From the NCBI GenBank assembly GCA_025965275.1, contig JAOPXG010000257.1:1-38271 (forward strand): a stretch of 38,271 nucleotides of DNA. The letters are read 5' to 3'. The DNA comes from Nocardioides sp. (lineage in GTDB: Bacteria > Actinomycetota > Actinomycetes > Propionibacteriales > Nocardioidaceae). How positions within the stretch are numbered: position 1 is the first letter of the stretch; every line of letters begins with the position of its first letter. A program made the translations under genes and the position numbers. This document shows, piece after piece, positions 1 through 7,400 of this stretch. Below the pieces are notes generated by a model. It searched no databases. It saw only the letters and a list, made by a program, of their open reading frames with translations, and was not told the origin of the DNA.

Positions 1-104
1 CGGGAGCCAGCCTGGAGCGACTCCATCTGCAATGCGAGATGGTCGTGTCGGCCGTGGGCGATGGTCACCACCACGACCCGCCCGGGGTCGGTTGCGCTCG
101 ACAC
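1..104 (-). CDS. Glycosyltransferase family 2-like protein, N-terminal fragment
   Basis: Partial gene running off the left edge. Read leftward from a GTG at 104, the frame gives 34 residues beginning MSSATDPGR followed by VVVVTIAHGRHDHL. A hydrophobic strand followed by a short polar HGRHDHL stretch is how many family 2 (GT-A fold) glycosyltransferases of actinobacteria begin, so I infer a sugar-nucleotide-dependent transferase. The GTG lies three bases beyond the stop of the CBS gene (108-110), so the two are probably cotranscribed. No DXD motif or other catalytic part is inside the window. The call rests on a short N-terminus only. Confidence 0.5.
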   Translation of the reverse strand, partial: MSSATDPGRVVVVTIAHGRHDHLALQMESLQAGS

Positions 105-107
105 GCG

Positions 108-392
108 TCAGTTGTTGGCGGGGGCGGCGGAGATCGCCTCCACCAGGTCAGCGATGCGGTCGTCGGAGAGGTTTTTCGCGACGTCGGCCTGGGAGAGCAT
201 GCCGACCAGGTCGCGCCCGTCGATGACCGGCAGGCGTCGCACGCCGTGCTCCGCCATCGTCCTCAGCGCCTCGTTGACAGACGTCGGCGCCGATCCTGAT
301 GGTCTCCGCATCCTTCGCGCAGCGTCCGCGACCATCTCGTCGATGCGCACGCACTTCGCGCTCCCACTCATGATCTCGCGAGCGGTGGTCAT
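108..392 (-). CDS. Internally deleted CBS-domain protein (likely decayed)
   Basis: 94 residues. The N-terminus (MTTAREIMSGSAKCVRI) and C-terminus (EALRTMAEHGVRRLPVIDGRDLVGM, then SQADVAKNL) match the two ends of the common actinobacterial paired-CBS protein of about 140 residues. The middle, which normally holds the rest of CBS1 and the linker, is missing. Around residues 29-37 the frame reads RRPSGSAPT, but the next frame there encodes ETIRIGAD, which is the canonical sequence before CBS2. A large deletion and a 2-base indel have therefore cancelled in frame. The start is supported by AAGGAG six bases upstream. Intact relatives bind adenosyl nucleotides as a CBS pair; this product has only one full CBS motif and may be non-functional. 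It could equally be annotated as a pseudogene. Confidence 0.75.
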   Translation of the reverse strand: MTTAREIMSGSAKCVRIDEMVADAARRMRRPSGSAPTSVNEALRTMAEHGVRRLPVIDGRDLVGMLSQADVAKNLSDDRIADLVEAISAAPANN

Positions 393-510
393 GACGTCTC
401 CTTCGTCCACCGGACCGTCCGGCGCCTCTGCCGAGTCGGTACCCGATGCCGGGCCGACGCTTCTCAACCGTTCGGGTGAACCGTGAGCGACGCCCGGGCG
501 CGCGCCGGCC

Positions 511-539
511 TTGAGGTGCTTGCATCCACGACCTAGGTT
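511..539 (+). promoter_or_regulatory. Candidate promoter for the response regulator, leaderless
   Basis: TTGAGG at 511-516, a 17-base spacer and TAGGTT at 534-539 resemble a housekeeping promoter. The GTG start codon begins at 546, where transcription would be expected to begin, so the mRNA may be leaderless. No properly spaced Shine-Dalgarno sequence is present. This is pattern matching only. Confidence 0.35.
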
Positions 540-545
540 GAAGGT

Positions 546-1202
546 GTGGTCAGCGTCAGACGGCCCCTGCGCGTGGCGATCGTCGGCGACTACGAGATCG
601 TGGTCGCCGGCATCGCGGCTGTTCTGGAGCCCTATGCCGACCGCGTCCGGCTGATCCAGGTCGCCCAGGGGTCCGCCGACTCGTTCACCGCCCACGACGT
701 CGACATCGTGCTCCGCGACGGCTTCGGCCGTGCCGATGAGGTCGGCGACCTTCGGACCCTCGACGATCCGGGTCACCCGCGGGTGGTGGCGTTCAGCTGG
801 AACGTGGAGCCGGCCGTCGTCAGCCGCGCGATCGGCGAGGGTGCCGCCGGCTACGTCGCGAAGTCGCTGCCGGCCGAGGAGATCGTGGTGGCCCTGGAGC
901 GCGTGCACGCCGGGGAGCGTGTCCTCGCCCTCGGGCTCGAGGACGACTCCCGGGCCGACGTCCCGCTCGGCAGCGAGGCCGGCCTGTCCGGTCGCGAGTA
1001 CCAGGTCCTGACCCTGATCACCGAGGGGTTCACCAACCAGGAGATCGCGCGGCAGTGCTTCCTCAGCGTCAACTCGATCAAGACCTACGTCCGCACCGCC
1101 TACCGCAAGATCGGGGTGACCCGCCGTACCCAGGCTGTCGCCTGGGGAATCGAGCACCGGCTCGACCAGCATGTCGCGAGCAACGATGTCGCGGCCGAGT
1201 AG
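546..1202 (+). CDS. LuxR/NarL-family response regulator
   Basis: 218 residues. The N-terminal receiver domain (about 8-125) carries the acidic site near D15, a likely phosphoacceptor D58 in DIVLRDGFG, and the conserved lysine in YVAKSLPAEE. The C-terminal LuxR helix-turn-helix (about 147-210) has LSGREYQVLTLITEGFTNQEIA and a recognition helix around SVNSIKTYVRTAYRKIG. It should bind DNA as a dimer when phosphorylated. No sensor kinase is adjacent, so it is an orphan regulator. It lies divergent from the CBS gene and 37 bases before the GAF-ANTAR pair. Its target is unknown. GTG at 546 is chosen because the receiver begins directly after it and a promoter-like element places transcription start there. 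Confidence 0.85.
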   Translation: MVSVRRPLRVAIVGDYEIVVAGIAAVLEPYADRVRLIQVAQGSADSFTAHDVDIVLRDGFGRADEVGDLRTLDDPGHPRVVAFSWNVEPAVVSRAIGEGAAGYVAKSLPAEEIVVALERVHAGERVLALGLEDDSRADVPLGSEAGLSGREYQVLTLITEGFTNQEIARQCFLSVNSIKTYVRTAYRKIGVTRRTQAVAWGIEHRLDQHVASNDVAAE

Positions 1203-1239
1203 TGTCGGCCCGATCTGAGTTCGCGGACAGGAGCCCGTC

Positions 1240-1941
1240 GTGCCCGAGCGCACCACCCTTGTCACGAGCCTGACGCGCGAGTTCGCCCGCCTGACGCCGG
1301 ACGAGCCGTTCGCGCTTCGGCTGTGCCGCGCGTTCACGAGGCTGGCCAGCGCGGACGGCGGCGCGATCTCACTCAGCCTCACGACCTCGGAGCGCACGGT
1401 ACTCTGCGCCACCGACGACCTGGTCTCCCTGCTCGAGGACGTCCAGGACACGCTCCGGGAGGGTCCCAGCCTCGACGCCCTGCGGACCGCCGAACCGGTG
1501 GTGAGCACCTCCTGGCAGGAGCAGGTGGACCGCTGGCCCGTGTTGATGACGTCGGCGCCGCCGGTCGTCTCCTCCACCCTGGTCCACGCGTTCCCGATGC
1601 GGCCCGAGCGCACGCTCGTCGGTGTCGTCAGCCTCCACGTACGACGGTCGCGCTCGCTGATGCGACCGGTCGACGACCTCGCCTTCCTCGCCGACGTCCT
1701 GGGAGCCGCGATCGTCGGCGGGATACCCGAGCGGGACGGAGACCACGTCCTGTGGTCCGAGCGCGACAGGATCTCGCAGGCCACGGGCATGATCGTCGCG
1801 CAGCTGGGACTCGGACCCGTCGACGCGCTCGCCGTGCTCCGCGCCCACGCGTTCGCCCACGAGGCATCCGTCGCCGAGATCAGCCGGTCCGTCATCGCGC
1901 GCGAGCTGGTCTTCACCTATCCCGACGAGAGTGAGGCCTGA
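1240..1941 (+). CDS. GAF and ANTAR domain-containing protein
   Basis: 233 residues. A GAF-like sensory region covers about 15-160. A C-terminal ANTAR module (about 170-225) is recognised by WSERDRISQATGMIVAQLGLG followed by DALAVLRAHAFAHE. ANTAR domains bind paired-hairpin RNA and act as antiterminators; the GAF domain would sense a small ligand or redox state. The GTG start has AGGAG six bases upstream. The stop overlaps the start of the next GAF-ANTAR gene by one base (TGATG), so the two are translationally coupled and may work as a pair. The ligand and RNA target cannot be told from sequence. Confidence 0.8.
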   Translation: MPERTTLVTSLTREFARLTPDEPFALRLCRAFTRLASADGGAISLSLTTSERTVLCATDDLVSLLEDVQDTLREGPSLDALRTAEPVVSTSWQEQVDRWPVLMTSAPPVVSSTLVHAFPMRPERTLVGVVSLHVRRSRSLMRPVDDLAFLADVLGAAIVGGIPERDGDHVLWSERDRISQATGMIVAQLGLGPVDALAVLRAHAFAHEASVAEISRSVIARELVFTYPDESEA

Positions 1942-2639
1942 TGTCGACCCAGCCGGTCGCCGGAGCATTCGCGAGCGCCGTCGCCGCCCTGGTGGGCGAA
2001 CCGGATGTCGCCGACGTCCTCCATCACCTGGTCTCGGACTGCGCGACGGTGCTGGAAGCGGACGCCGTCGCCATCCTCGCCCGGGGCACCGACGGCGAGC
2101 TGTCCCTGCTCAGCGCGACGTCGCACGGCGTCGCCGAGCTCGAGATGCTCCAGGCCCAGCGGGACGAAGGACCCTGCGTCGACGTCATCGCCCGCAGCGA
2201 GGCTGTGTCTGCGGCGGGCGCCGATCAGCTCACCTCCCGCTGGCACGACGTCGGTCGGGCGATCACCGACGCAGGATTCACCAGCGTCGATGCCTTCCCG
2301 CTGCGCTGGCGTGGTGCGGCGCTCGGAGGGCTCAACGTCTTCTGGGAGACGCCGTCCGGCCGGCACGGCGACCCGACCGTCGGGCAGGCCTTCGCCGACG
2401 TCGCCATGCTGGCGATCATCCGCTCGACCCCGGTCTCGACCGAGCAGGCCCTTGCGCACTTGCACGACGCCCTGAGCGCCCGGGCGCTGGTCGAGCAGGC
2501 GAAGGGGGTCATCGCCCAGGTCGACGACCTCGACATGAGCGCCGCCTACGACGCGTTGGTGCGTTACGCCGAGGAGGCCGGCGAGACCCTGACCCAAGCC
2601 GCCCGCCGCGTGGTCGGCGCCCAGCACCGGGAGCCGTGA
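1941..2639 (+). CDS. GAF and ANTAR domain-containing protein
   Basis: 232 residues, the second of a coupled pair. The GAF domain (about 15-160) contains the typical GPCVDVIA segment and the WRGAALGGLNVFW strand. The C-terminal ANTAR module (about 172-226) reads LSARALVEQAKGVIAQ, then a helix with DALVRYAEEAGETL and AARRVV, close to the family consensus. It is predicted to be a cytoplasmic RNA-binding antiterminator controlled by its GAF domain. It starts inside the stop codon of the preceding gene. No two-hairpin ANTAR target was recognised in the downstream leader. Confidence 0.85.
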   Translation: MSTQPVAGAFASAVAALVGEPDVADVLHHLVSDCATVLEADAVAILARGTDGELSLLSATSHGVAELEMLQAQRDEGPCVDVIARSEAVSAAGADQLTSRWHDVGRAITDAGFTSVDAFPLRWRGAALGGLNVFWETPSGRHGDPTVGQAFADVAMLAIIRSTPVSTEQALAHLHDALSARALVEQAKGVIAQVDDLDMSAAYDALVRYAEEAGETLTQAARRVVGAQHREP

Positions 2640-2709
2640 CCTCCTGAGTCCAGGGTGCGTGTCCTCGGCCGGACCGGGTACCGCACACCATCGACTCTGG
2701 AGGTGACGC

Positions 2710-3858
2710 ATGCGAGCGATGGTGTACCGAGGCCCCTACCGTGTCCGCGTCGAGGAGAAGCCGCGTCCGGCGATCGAGCATCCTGGTGATGCGATCGTGC
2801 GCGTCGGCCTCGCTGCGATCTGCGGCTCCGACCTGCACCTCTACCACGGGATGATGCCCGACACCCGGGTCGGCTTCACCTTCGGTCACGAGTTCATCGG
2901 CGTCGTCGACGAGGTCGGACCTTCGGTCCGCGAGCTCGCGGTGGGCGACCGGGTGATGGTGCCGTTCAACGTGTTCTGCGGGTCGTGCTGGTTCTGTGCA
3001 CGCGGGCTCTACTCGAACTGCCACAACGTCAACCCCAACGCGACCGCAGTGGGCGGGATCTACGGCTACTCGCACACGTGCGGCGGCTACGACGGCGGTC
3101 AGGCGGAGTACGTCCGGGTGCCGCTCGCCGACGTAGGCCCGAGCAAGATCCCGGAGTGGATGGACGACGAGGACGCGGTGCTGCTGACGGACGCGTTGTC
3201 CACCGGCTACTTCGGGGCCCAGCTCGGCGATATCGTCGAGGGTGACGTGGTCGTGGTCTTCGGGGCCGGACCGGTGGGGCTGTTCGCCGCGAAGTCGGCG
3301 TGGCTGATGGGCGCGGGGCGCGTGATCGTCGTCGACCATCTCGACTACCGGCTCGAGAAGGCGCGTACCTTCGCGCACGCGGAGACCCGCAACTTCACCG
3401 AGCACGACGACATCGTCGTCGAGATGAAGAAGGCGACCGACTACCTCGGGGCCGACGTGGTCATCGACGCCGTCGGCGCGGAAGCCGACGGCAACCTGCT
3501 CCAACACGTCACGTCGGCGAAGCTCAAGCTCCAGGGCGGATCGCCGGTCGCGCTGAACTGGGCCATCGATTCCGTCCGCAAGGGCGGGACGATCTCGGTG
3601 ATGGGCGCATACGGACCACTGTTCAGTGCGGTGAAGTTCGGCGACGCGATGAACAAGGGCGTGACGATCAACACCAACCAGTGCCCGGTCAAACGGCAGT
3701 GGCCGCGACTCATCGAGCACGTCCGCAACGGCCACCTGAAGCCGAGCGACATCGTGACCCACCGGATCCCGCTGGAGCACATCAGCGAGGCCTATCACAT
3801 CTTCTCGTCCAAACTCGACGGCTGCATCAAGACGTTGATCCTCACCGACGCGGCCTGA
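2710..3858 (+). CDS. Zinc-dependent alcohol dehydrogenase, formaldehyde dehydrogenase-like
   Basis: 382 residues, medium-chain dehydrogenase/reductase family. The catalytic zinc site is seen in AICGSDLH (Cys) and GHEFIG (His-Glu). The structural zinc loop is FNVFCGSCWFCARGLYSNC, with four cysteines. The Rossmann motif GAGPVGLFAA and an acidic strand end (VVDHLD) indicate NAD specificity. The long insert resembles glutathione-independent formaldehyde dehydrogenases of the FdhA type, but the physiological aldehyde or alcohol is not proven. The ATG is preceded by a strong GGAGGTGA. A GGGTAC box at 2676-2681 lies upstream. The next gene follows after 15 bases and is its habitual partner. Confidence 0.88.
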   Translation: MRAMVYRGPYRVRVEEKPRPAIEHPGDAIVRVGLAAICGSDLHLYHGMMPDTRVGFTFGHEFIGVVDEVGPSVRELAVGDRVMVPFNVFCGSCWFCARGLYSNCHNVNPNATAVGGIYGYSHTCGGYDGGQAEYVRVPLADVGPSKIPEWMDDEDAVLLTDALSTGYFGAQLGDIVEGDVVVVFGAGPVGLFAAKSAWLMGAGRVIVVDHLDYRLEKARTFAHAETRNFTEHDDIVVEMKKATDYLGADVVIDAVGAEADGNLLQHVTSAKLKLQGGSPVALNWAIDSVRKGGTISVMGAYGPLFSAVKFGDAMNKGVTINTNQCPVKRQWPRLIEHVRNGHLKPSDIVTHRIPLEHISEAYHIFSSKLDGCIKTLILTDAA

Positions 3859-3873
3859 TCGGAGGTTCTGCAC

Positions 3874-4461
3874 ATGACGACCTTTCCCTACACCGCCACG
3901 AGGCCGCCGCTGCCCGAGACGGCCGACGAGCTGCGTGCCCGGATCCCGGGTTGGGGTGCCGACCTCGACCCCCGGGACCGCCCGGCGGTCCCGCGACTGC
4001 AAGCGCGTCCCGGCCTGAGCGGGGGCCGCCCCGAGCCGCCCGACCAACAGCAGGAGCGGGTGCCGCGCGAGCGCTCGATCGAGCACTTGTTCCTGACCCC
4101 GGTCTTCGGGACCACCTGTCCCACGAAGGGCGTCTCGGGCGCGATCCGCCGGTACTCCTACGCGCACTACAGCGAGGGTCGTGCGGCGCACTGGCTGCTG
4201 CTCATGGCCGCCGACCGGGTGGACGTCCTCGAGAACACGCTCCGTGCCCTCGTCACCGGACGTCCGGACAACCCGGTAGCCGAGTCCGGGGTACGCAGCG
4301 AGCTCTCCCACCACGGCGTGTCGTCCCGAGCCGGTCACCGACGGACGGACGTGGTGCACCAGGCACTCGACCCGGTGATCGTGGCCGGGCCGTGGGTCCT
4401 CGCAGGGGCGGCGACGGCCGCGGTCGCCCGGCGGGTCATCCGAGCCCGCCGTCGTGCCTGA
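3874..4461 (+). CDS. Conserved protein of unknown function, partner of the FDH-like ADH
   Basis: 195 residues. I recall this family as a regular neighbour of FDH-like zinc dehydrogenases in actinobacteria and rhizobia, but no function is known to me. Conserved-looking blocks are an N-terminal IPGWGADLDPRDRP, a central ERSIEHLFLTPVFGTTCPTKG, AAHWLLLMAADRVDVLE and GRPDNPVAESG. A probable single membrane helix near the C-terminus (about 167-187, VIVAGPWVLAGAATAAVA) is followed by an arginine-rich tail, so it may sit on the inner face of the membrane. The segment at about 45-60 (proline- and glutamine-rich) looks divergent. It has GGAGG upstream and is cotranscribed with the dehydrogenase. Confidence 0.7.
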   Translation: MTTFPYTATRPPLPETADELRARIPGWGADLDPRDRPAVPRLQARPGLSGGRPEPPDQQQERVPRERSIEHLFLTPVFGTTCPTKGVSGAIRRYSYAHYSEGRAAHWLLLMAADRVDVLENTLRALVTGRPDNPVAESGVRSELSHHGVSSRAGHRRTDVVHQALDPVIVAGPWVLAGAATAAVARRVIRARRRA

Positions 4462-4473
4462 GCGACCCTCAGG
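4457..4473. terminator. Hairpin spanning both convergent stop codons
   Basis: CCTGAG, loop CGACC, CTCAGG. The TGA of the plus-strand gene (4459-4461) and the TCA (minus-strand stop, 4469-4471) both lie inside the stem. It could act as a short bidirectional terminator, but there is no T-run on either side. Confidence 0.3.
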
Positions 4474-5263
4474 GCGCGAGACTCACACTCTGTCCTCGAT
4501 GCACGACCCGGAGCGACCCGGGGAGCTGCCGTTCCTCGAACGTCGCGACGAAGTCGGCGAGCGGTGACTTGAAGACCCCGTAGTCGTCGTAGTGGACCGG
4601 CACCACCACCCGCGGTCCCAACAGGTCCACGAGGTCGGCCCCCTGCCGGTCGTCCATCGTCACGAGGAGGCCGAGGAGCCGGGTTCCGCCGAGGTGGAGG
4701 ACCGCGGCATCCAGCGGCCCGGTGCGCTCGACGACCGAGGCCAACCACGGGTAGGCGAGGGTGTCCCCGCTGATGTAGAGCCGGAACTGCTCCCGGCCAG
4801 GGCCACTCAGCTCGAGAACGCTGCCCATCACGGGCGGGAGGATGCCGCGCGCCAGCCCGGGCGCGTGCTGCCCCGGGACGGCGGTGATGGTCAAGCGGTG
4901 TTCGCCGGAGGTCAGCGTCGTGGAGTCCCAGGTCGCCATCCCCGCGGCGTGGTCGAACCCCCATCGCCGCAACCGTCGTGCGGCAGCAGGCGTCGAGACC
5001 ACCGGCAGGTCGCGGCCCAGCCCTGCGCGCGCCACCCGGTCGAAGTGGTCACCGTGCAGGTGGGACAGCAGCACCAGGTCGAGGCCAGGGAGCTCGGGGG
5101 GTTGGAGACTGGGTTCGGTACGGCGCCGGGAGGAGAACCCCTTGCCCAGGTAGGCGCGCTGCCCACGATGCAGGAAGTTGGGATCGGTGAGCACCACGAA
5201 GGGACCGAGCCTCAGCAGCGTGGTCGCCGTCCCGATGAACTCCAACATCGGTCCCGCAGTCAT
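4469..5263 (-). CDS. MBL-fold metallo-hydrolase
   Basis: 264 residues. The metallo-beta-lactamase metal motif is HLHGDHFD at about 68-75. Further ligands are likely in ISGDTL (about 174) and the late VPVHYDDYG histidine (about 224). The N-terminus MLEFIGTATTLLRLGPF, then LTDPNFL, is typical of the UlaG-like/lipid-hydrolase branch that binds two metal ions in the cytoplasm. The substrate cannot be assigned. ATG 5263 is chosen because GGGAGG lies just upstream; an ATG five codons later is possible. It is convergent with the preceding gene. A 158-base gap separates it from malQ, and I see no gene there. Confidence 0.8.
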   Translation of the reverse strand: MTAGPMLEFIGTATTLLRLGPFVVLTDPNFLHRGQRAYLGKGFSSRRRTEPSLQPPELPGLDLVLLSHLHGDHFDRVARAGLGRDLPVVSTPAAARRLRRWGFDHAAGMATWDSTTLTSGEHRLTITAVPGQHAPGLARGILPPVMGSVLELSGPGREQFRLYISGDTLAYPWLASVVERTGPLDAAVLHLGGTRLLGLLVTMDDRQGADLVDLLGPRVVVPVHYDDYGVFKSPLADFVATFEERQLPGSLRVVHRGQSVSLAP

Positions 5264-5421
5264 GTGCCTCCCGCTCAGAGTCCGGTGTCGGCCGTGGACC
5301 GGAACCCGTTGCGACAGCCCCGGCGCTCGTCCCGGTGCCCGTCCGTCATGAGTCCCTGGCCCTCCGCTGCGAGGCCGGCGTCTCGTGGAGGCGGTGCCCA
5401 TTCGGCGCCTGGCGCATTCAC

Positions 5422-7272
5422 CTACGCCTTCTCTGCTGTTCGACGCAACGCGGCCAGAACGGGGGGCGGCCCGTGCTGCCGGACGAGCTCGTCCACGGGA
5501 ACGGGCAACGGGATGCACCAGTTGTCCCGCGCGGTGGTGCCGGGCAGGTTCGGCCGTCGAGGTGCACCCAGCGCGTCCTCGAGCGAGAGCGCCAGCAGCA
5601 TGGACGGTGCCTCCGCCAGCCGTGCGTAGGCGTGCGCCACCGCTTCCTCCGGGCCGGCCGACGCGGACAGTTCGCCGCGGCGCAGGCGCTCCAGGAGCTC
5701 CTCGCGGCCGGCACGCACGTCGTCCGGGTCCATGCCGGAGCTGGCCAGCTGGTCCTCGACGTCGACTCCGGTCCACAGGCCGGTGACGGTCGGCAGGTCG
5801 TGCGTGGTGACCGACGCCAGGGAGAGCACCGGCCAGTCCGACGGCTCGTCGTCCTCGAACCACAGCACCCGGTAACCCAGGATGCCGCGTTCCTCGAGAG
5901 CCTCGGTGACGCCGTCCTCGACGGTGCCCAGGTCCTCGCCGACGACGACCGCGCGGGCGCGGTGCGACTCCAGGCAGACGATGTCGAGGAGGTCCTCGGC
6001 CGGGTAACGGACGTAGCAGCCGTCACCGGGACCGGACCCCTGCGGGATCCACCAGAGCCGGAACAGCCCCATGACGTGGTCGATGCGCAGGCCGCCGGTC
6101 CCGGCCATCGTCGCCCGCACCGACTGGATGAACGGTTCGTAGTCCGCCATGCGCAGGCGCCACGGGACGAACGGTGGCGACCCCCAGTCCTGGCCGACGG
6201 TGTTCAGCGCGTCCGGCGGTGCGCCCACCGTGGTCCCCTCCGCGAGGACGCCCTGCCAGGACCAGGCATCGGCGCCACCACCGGAGACACCGATCGGCAG
6301 GTCCTGGATGACGGTCAACCCTCCGGTCGCCTCGGCCAGCTGCCGGTCGAGCAGCCACTGCAACCAGGCGTGGAACTCCACCTCGTCGCCGAGATCGCGA
6401 GCGACGTCGCGGACGGCGTCCCCGGTCGGGTCACGGAGCTCGGCGGGCCACGACCGCCAGTCTCCTCCGTGCTCGGCGGCCAGCACCGACCACACCGCGA
6501 AGTCCTCGAGCGGCTGCCCCTGCGCGGCGCGCCAGGCATCGAAGCCCTCGCGGTCGTCGCGCTCCGCGTAGGACTCTCGCAGCGTGGCCAGCTTGAGGGT
6601 CCAACCCGCATCGCGGTCGACGCGGCCCGGAGACACCGGATCGGCCCGGCCGGTGGCCACGCGGAGGTAGACGGGGTTGCGGAAGCGCCGGGTGGCCGGC
6701 AGGTAGGGGCTGGTCTCGAGAGGGACGACCGGGGCCACCGCGTGCAACGGGTTGACCAGCAGGAAGCCCCCGCCCAGCTCCTCGGTCCACTCGCGGAGCG
6801 CGCGCAGGTCTGCCAGGTCGCCGATCCCGGCGCTCGTCGTGGAGAGGGCGGCGTACAGCTGGACGGCCCACCCCCACTGCGGTTCGTCGGGCAGCCAGCA
6901 CCGGCCGGGCGAGACCACCAGCCGCCGTTCGTTCCCTGCGTCGTCGAGGAGCACGTGGTAGCCCAGGGGCATGTCGGCCGGCACCACGTCGTCCAACCGC
7001 GACGTCCCGCCGTGCTCGAGCCGCACCTCGCCGGTGAGCCCGGTGCTCCTCCCGGGGCGGGTGACGACCGGGGCGCGTTCGTCGAGGTCCGGAGGTGGTA
7101 CGCCGATGGTCCGGAGCATCCGCCGGGCCACCGCCTCGTCCACCCGGTGCGGACCATCGTTGGCGTCCACCCAGTCGAGCTGCAGGCCGGCCTGTCGGAA
7201 GACCTCGTCGGACTCGCTTCCTGTATGCGGCACCGGCATGAGGTCGGGGCCCGTCCCTGTCGTGTCGTCCAT
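5422..7272 (-). CDS. malQ: 4-alpha-glucanotransferase
   Basis: 616 residues, glycoside hydrolase family 77 (amylomaltase). It transfers maltooligosaccharide segments between glucans in cytoplasmic maltose or glycogen metabolism. Catalytic residues can be placed as nucleophile D398 in GLRIDHVMG, acid/base E446 in VVVGEDLGT, and D492 in VTTHDLPT. The N-terminal region has the extra beta-rich domain ending near SPGRCWLP (about 121-128), seen in actinobacterial MalQ. It is somewhat shorter than E. coli MalQ (694). ATG 7272 has GGAGG upstream; an in-frame extension further upstream has no such support. It stands alone, divergent from the sigma factor gene, with no other glycogen genes nearby. Confidence 0.9.
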   Translation of the reverse strand: MDDTTGTGPDLMPVPHTGSESDEVFRQAGLQLDWVDANDGPHRVDEAVARRMLRTIGVPPPDLDERAPVVTRPGRSTGLTGEVRLEHGGTSRLDDVVPADMPLGYHVLLDDAGNERRLVVSPGRCWLPDEPQWGWAVQLYAALSTTSAGIGDLADLRALREWTEELGGGFLLVNPLHAVAPVVPLETSPYLPATRRFRNPVYLRVATGRADPVSPGRVDRDAGWTLKLATLRESYAERDDREGFDAWRAAQGQPLEDFAVWSVLAAEHGGDWRSWPAELRDPTGDAVRDVARDLGDEVEFHAWLQWLLDRQLAEATGGLTVIQDLPIGVSGGGADAWSWQGVLAEGTTVGAPPDALNTVGQDWGSPPFVPWRLRMADYEPFIQSVRATMAGTGGLRIDHVMGLFRLWWIPQGSGPGDGCYVRYPAEDLLDIVCLESHRARAVVVGEDLGTVEDGVTEALEERGILGYRVLWFEDDEPSDWPVLSLASVTTHDLPTVTGLWTGVDVEDQLASSGMDPDDVRAGREELLERLRRGELSASAGPEEAVAHAYARLAEAPSMLLALSLEDALGAPRRPNLPGTTARDNWCIPLPVPVDELVRQHGPPPVLAALRRTAEKA

Positions 7273-7400
7273 CTCGAACCTCCGTCTGTCGGACTCGCGG
7301 TATCCAGATCCCCAGCGGCGATGCGCTCCCGAGACCGCTGTCGCAGAAGCACCCCTGTGGGTGAGTCCGCGTCGGCTCCCCACGATGGTGTGCTGGGGGG

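Noticed and set aside
393-1916. Long minus-strand open frame extending the CBS gene far upstream
   Set aside because: It runs antisense to the response regulator and GAF-ANTAR genes; only the last 94 codons have family similarity and a ribosome site.
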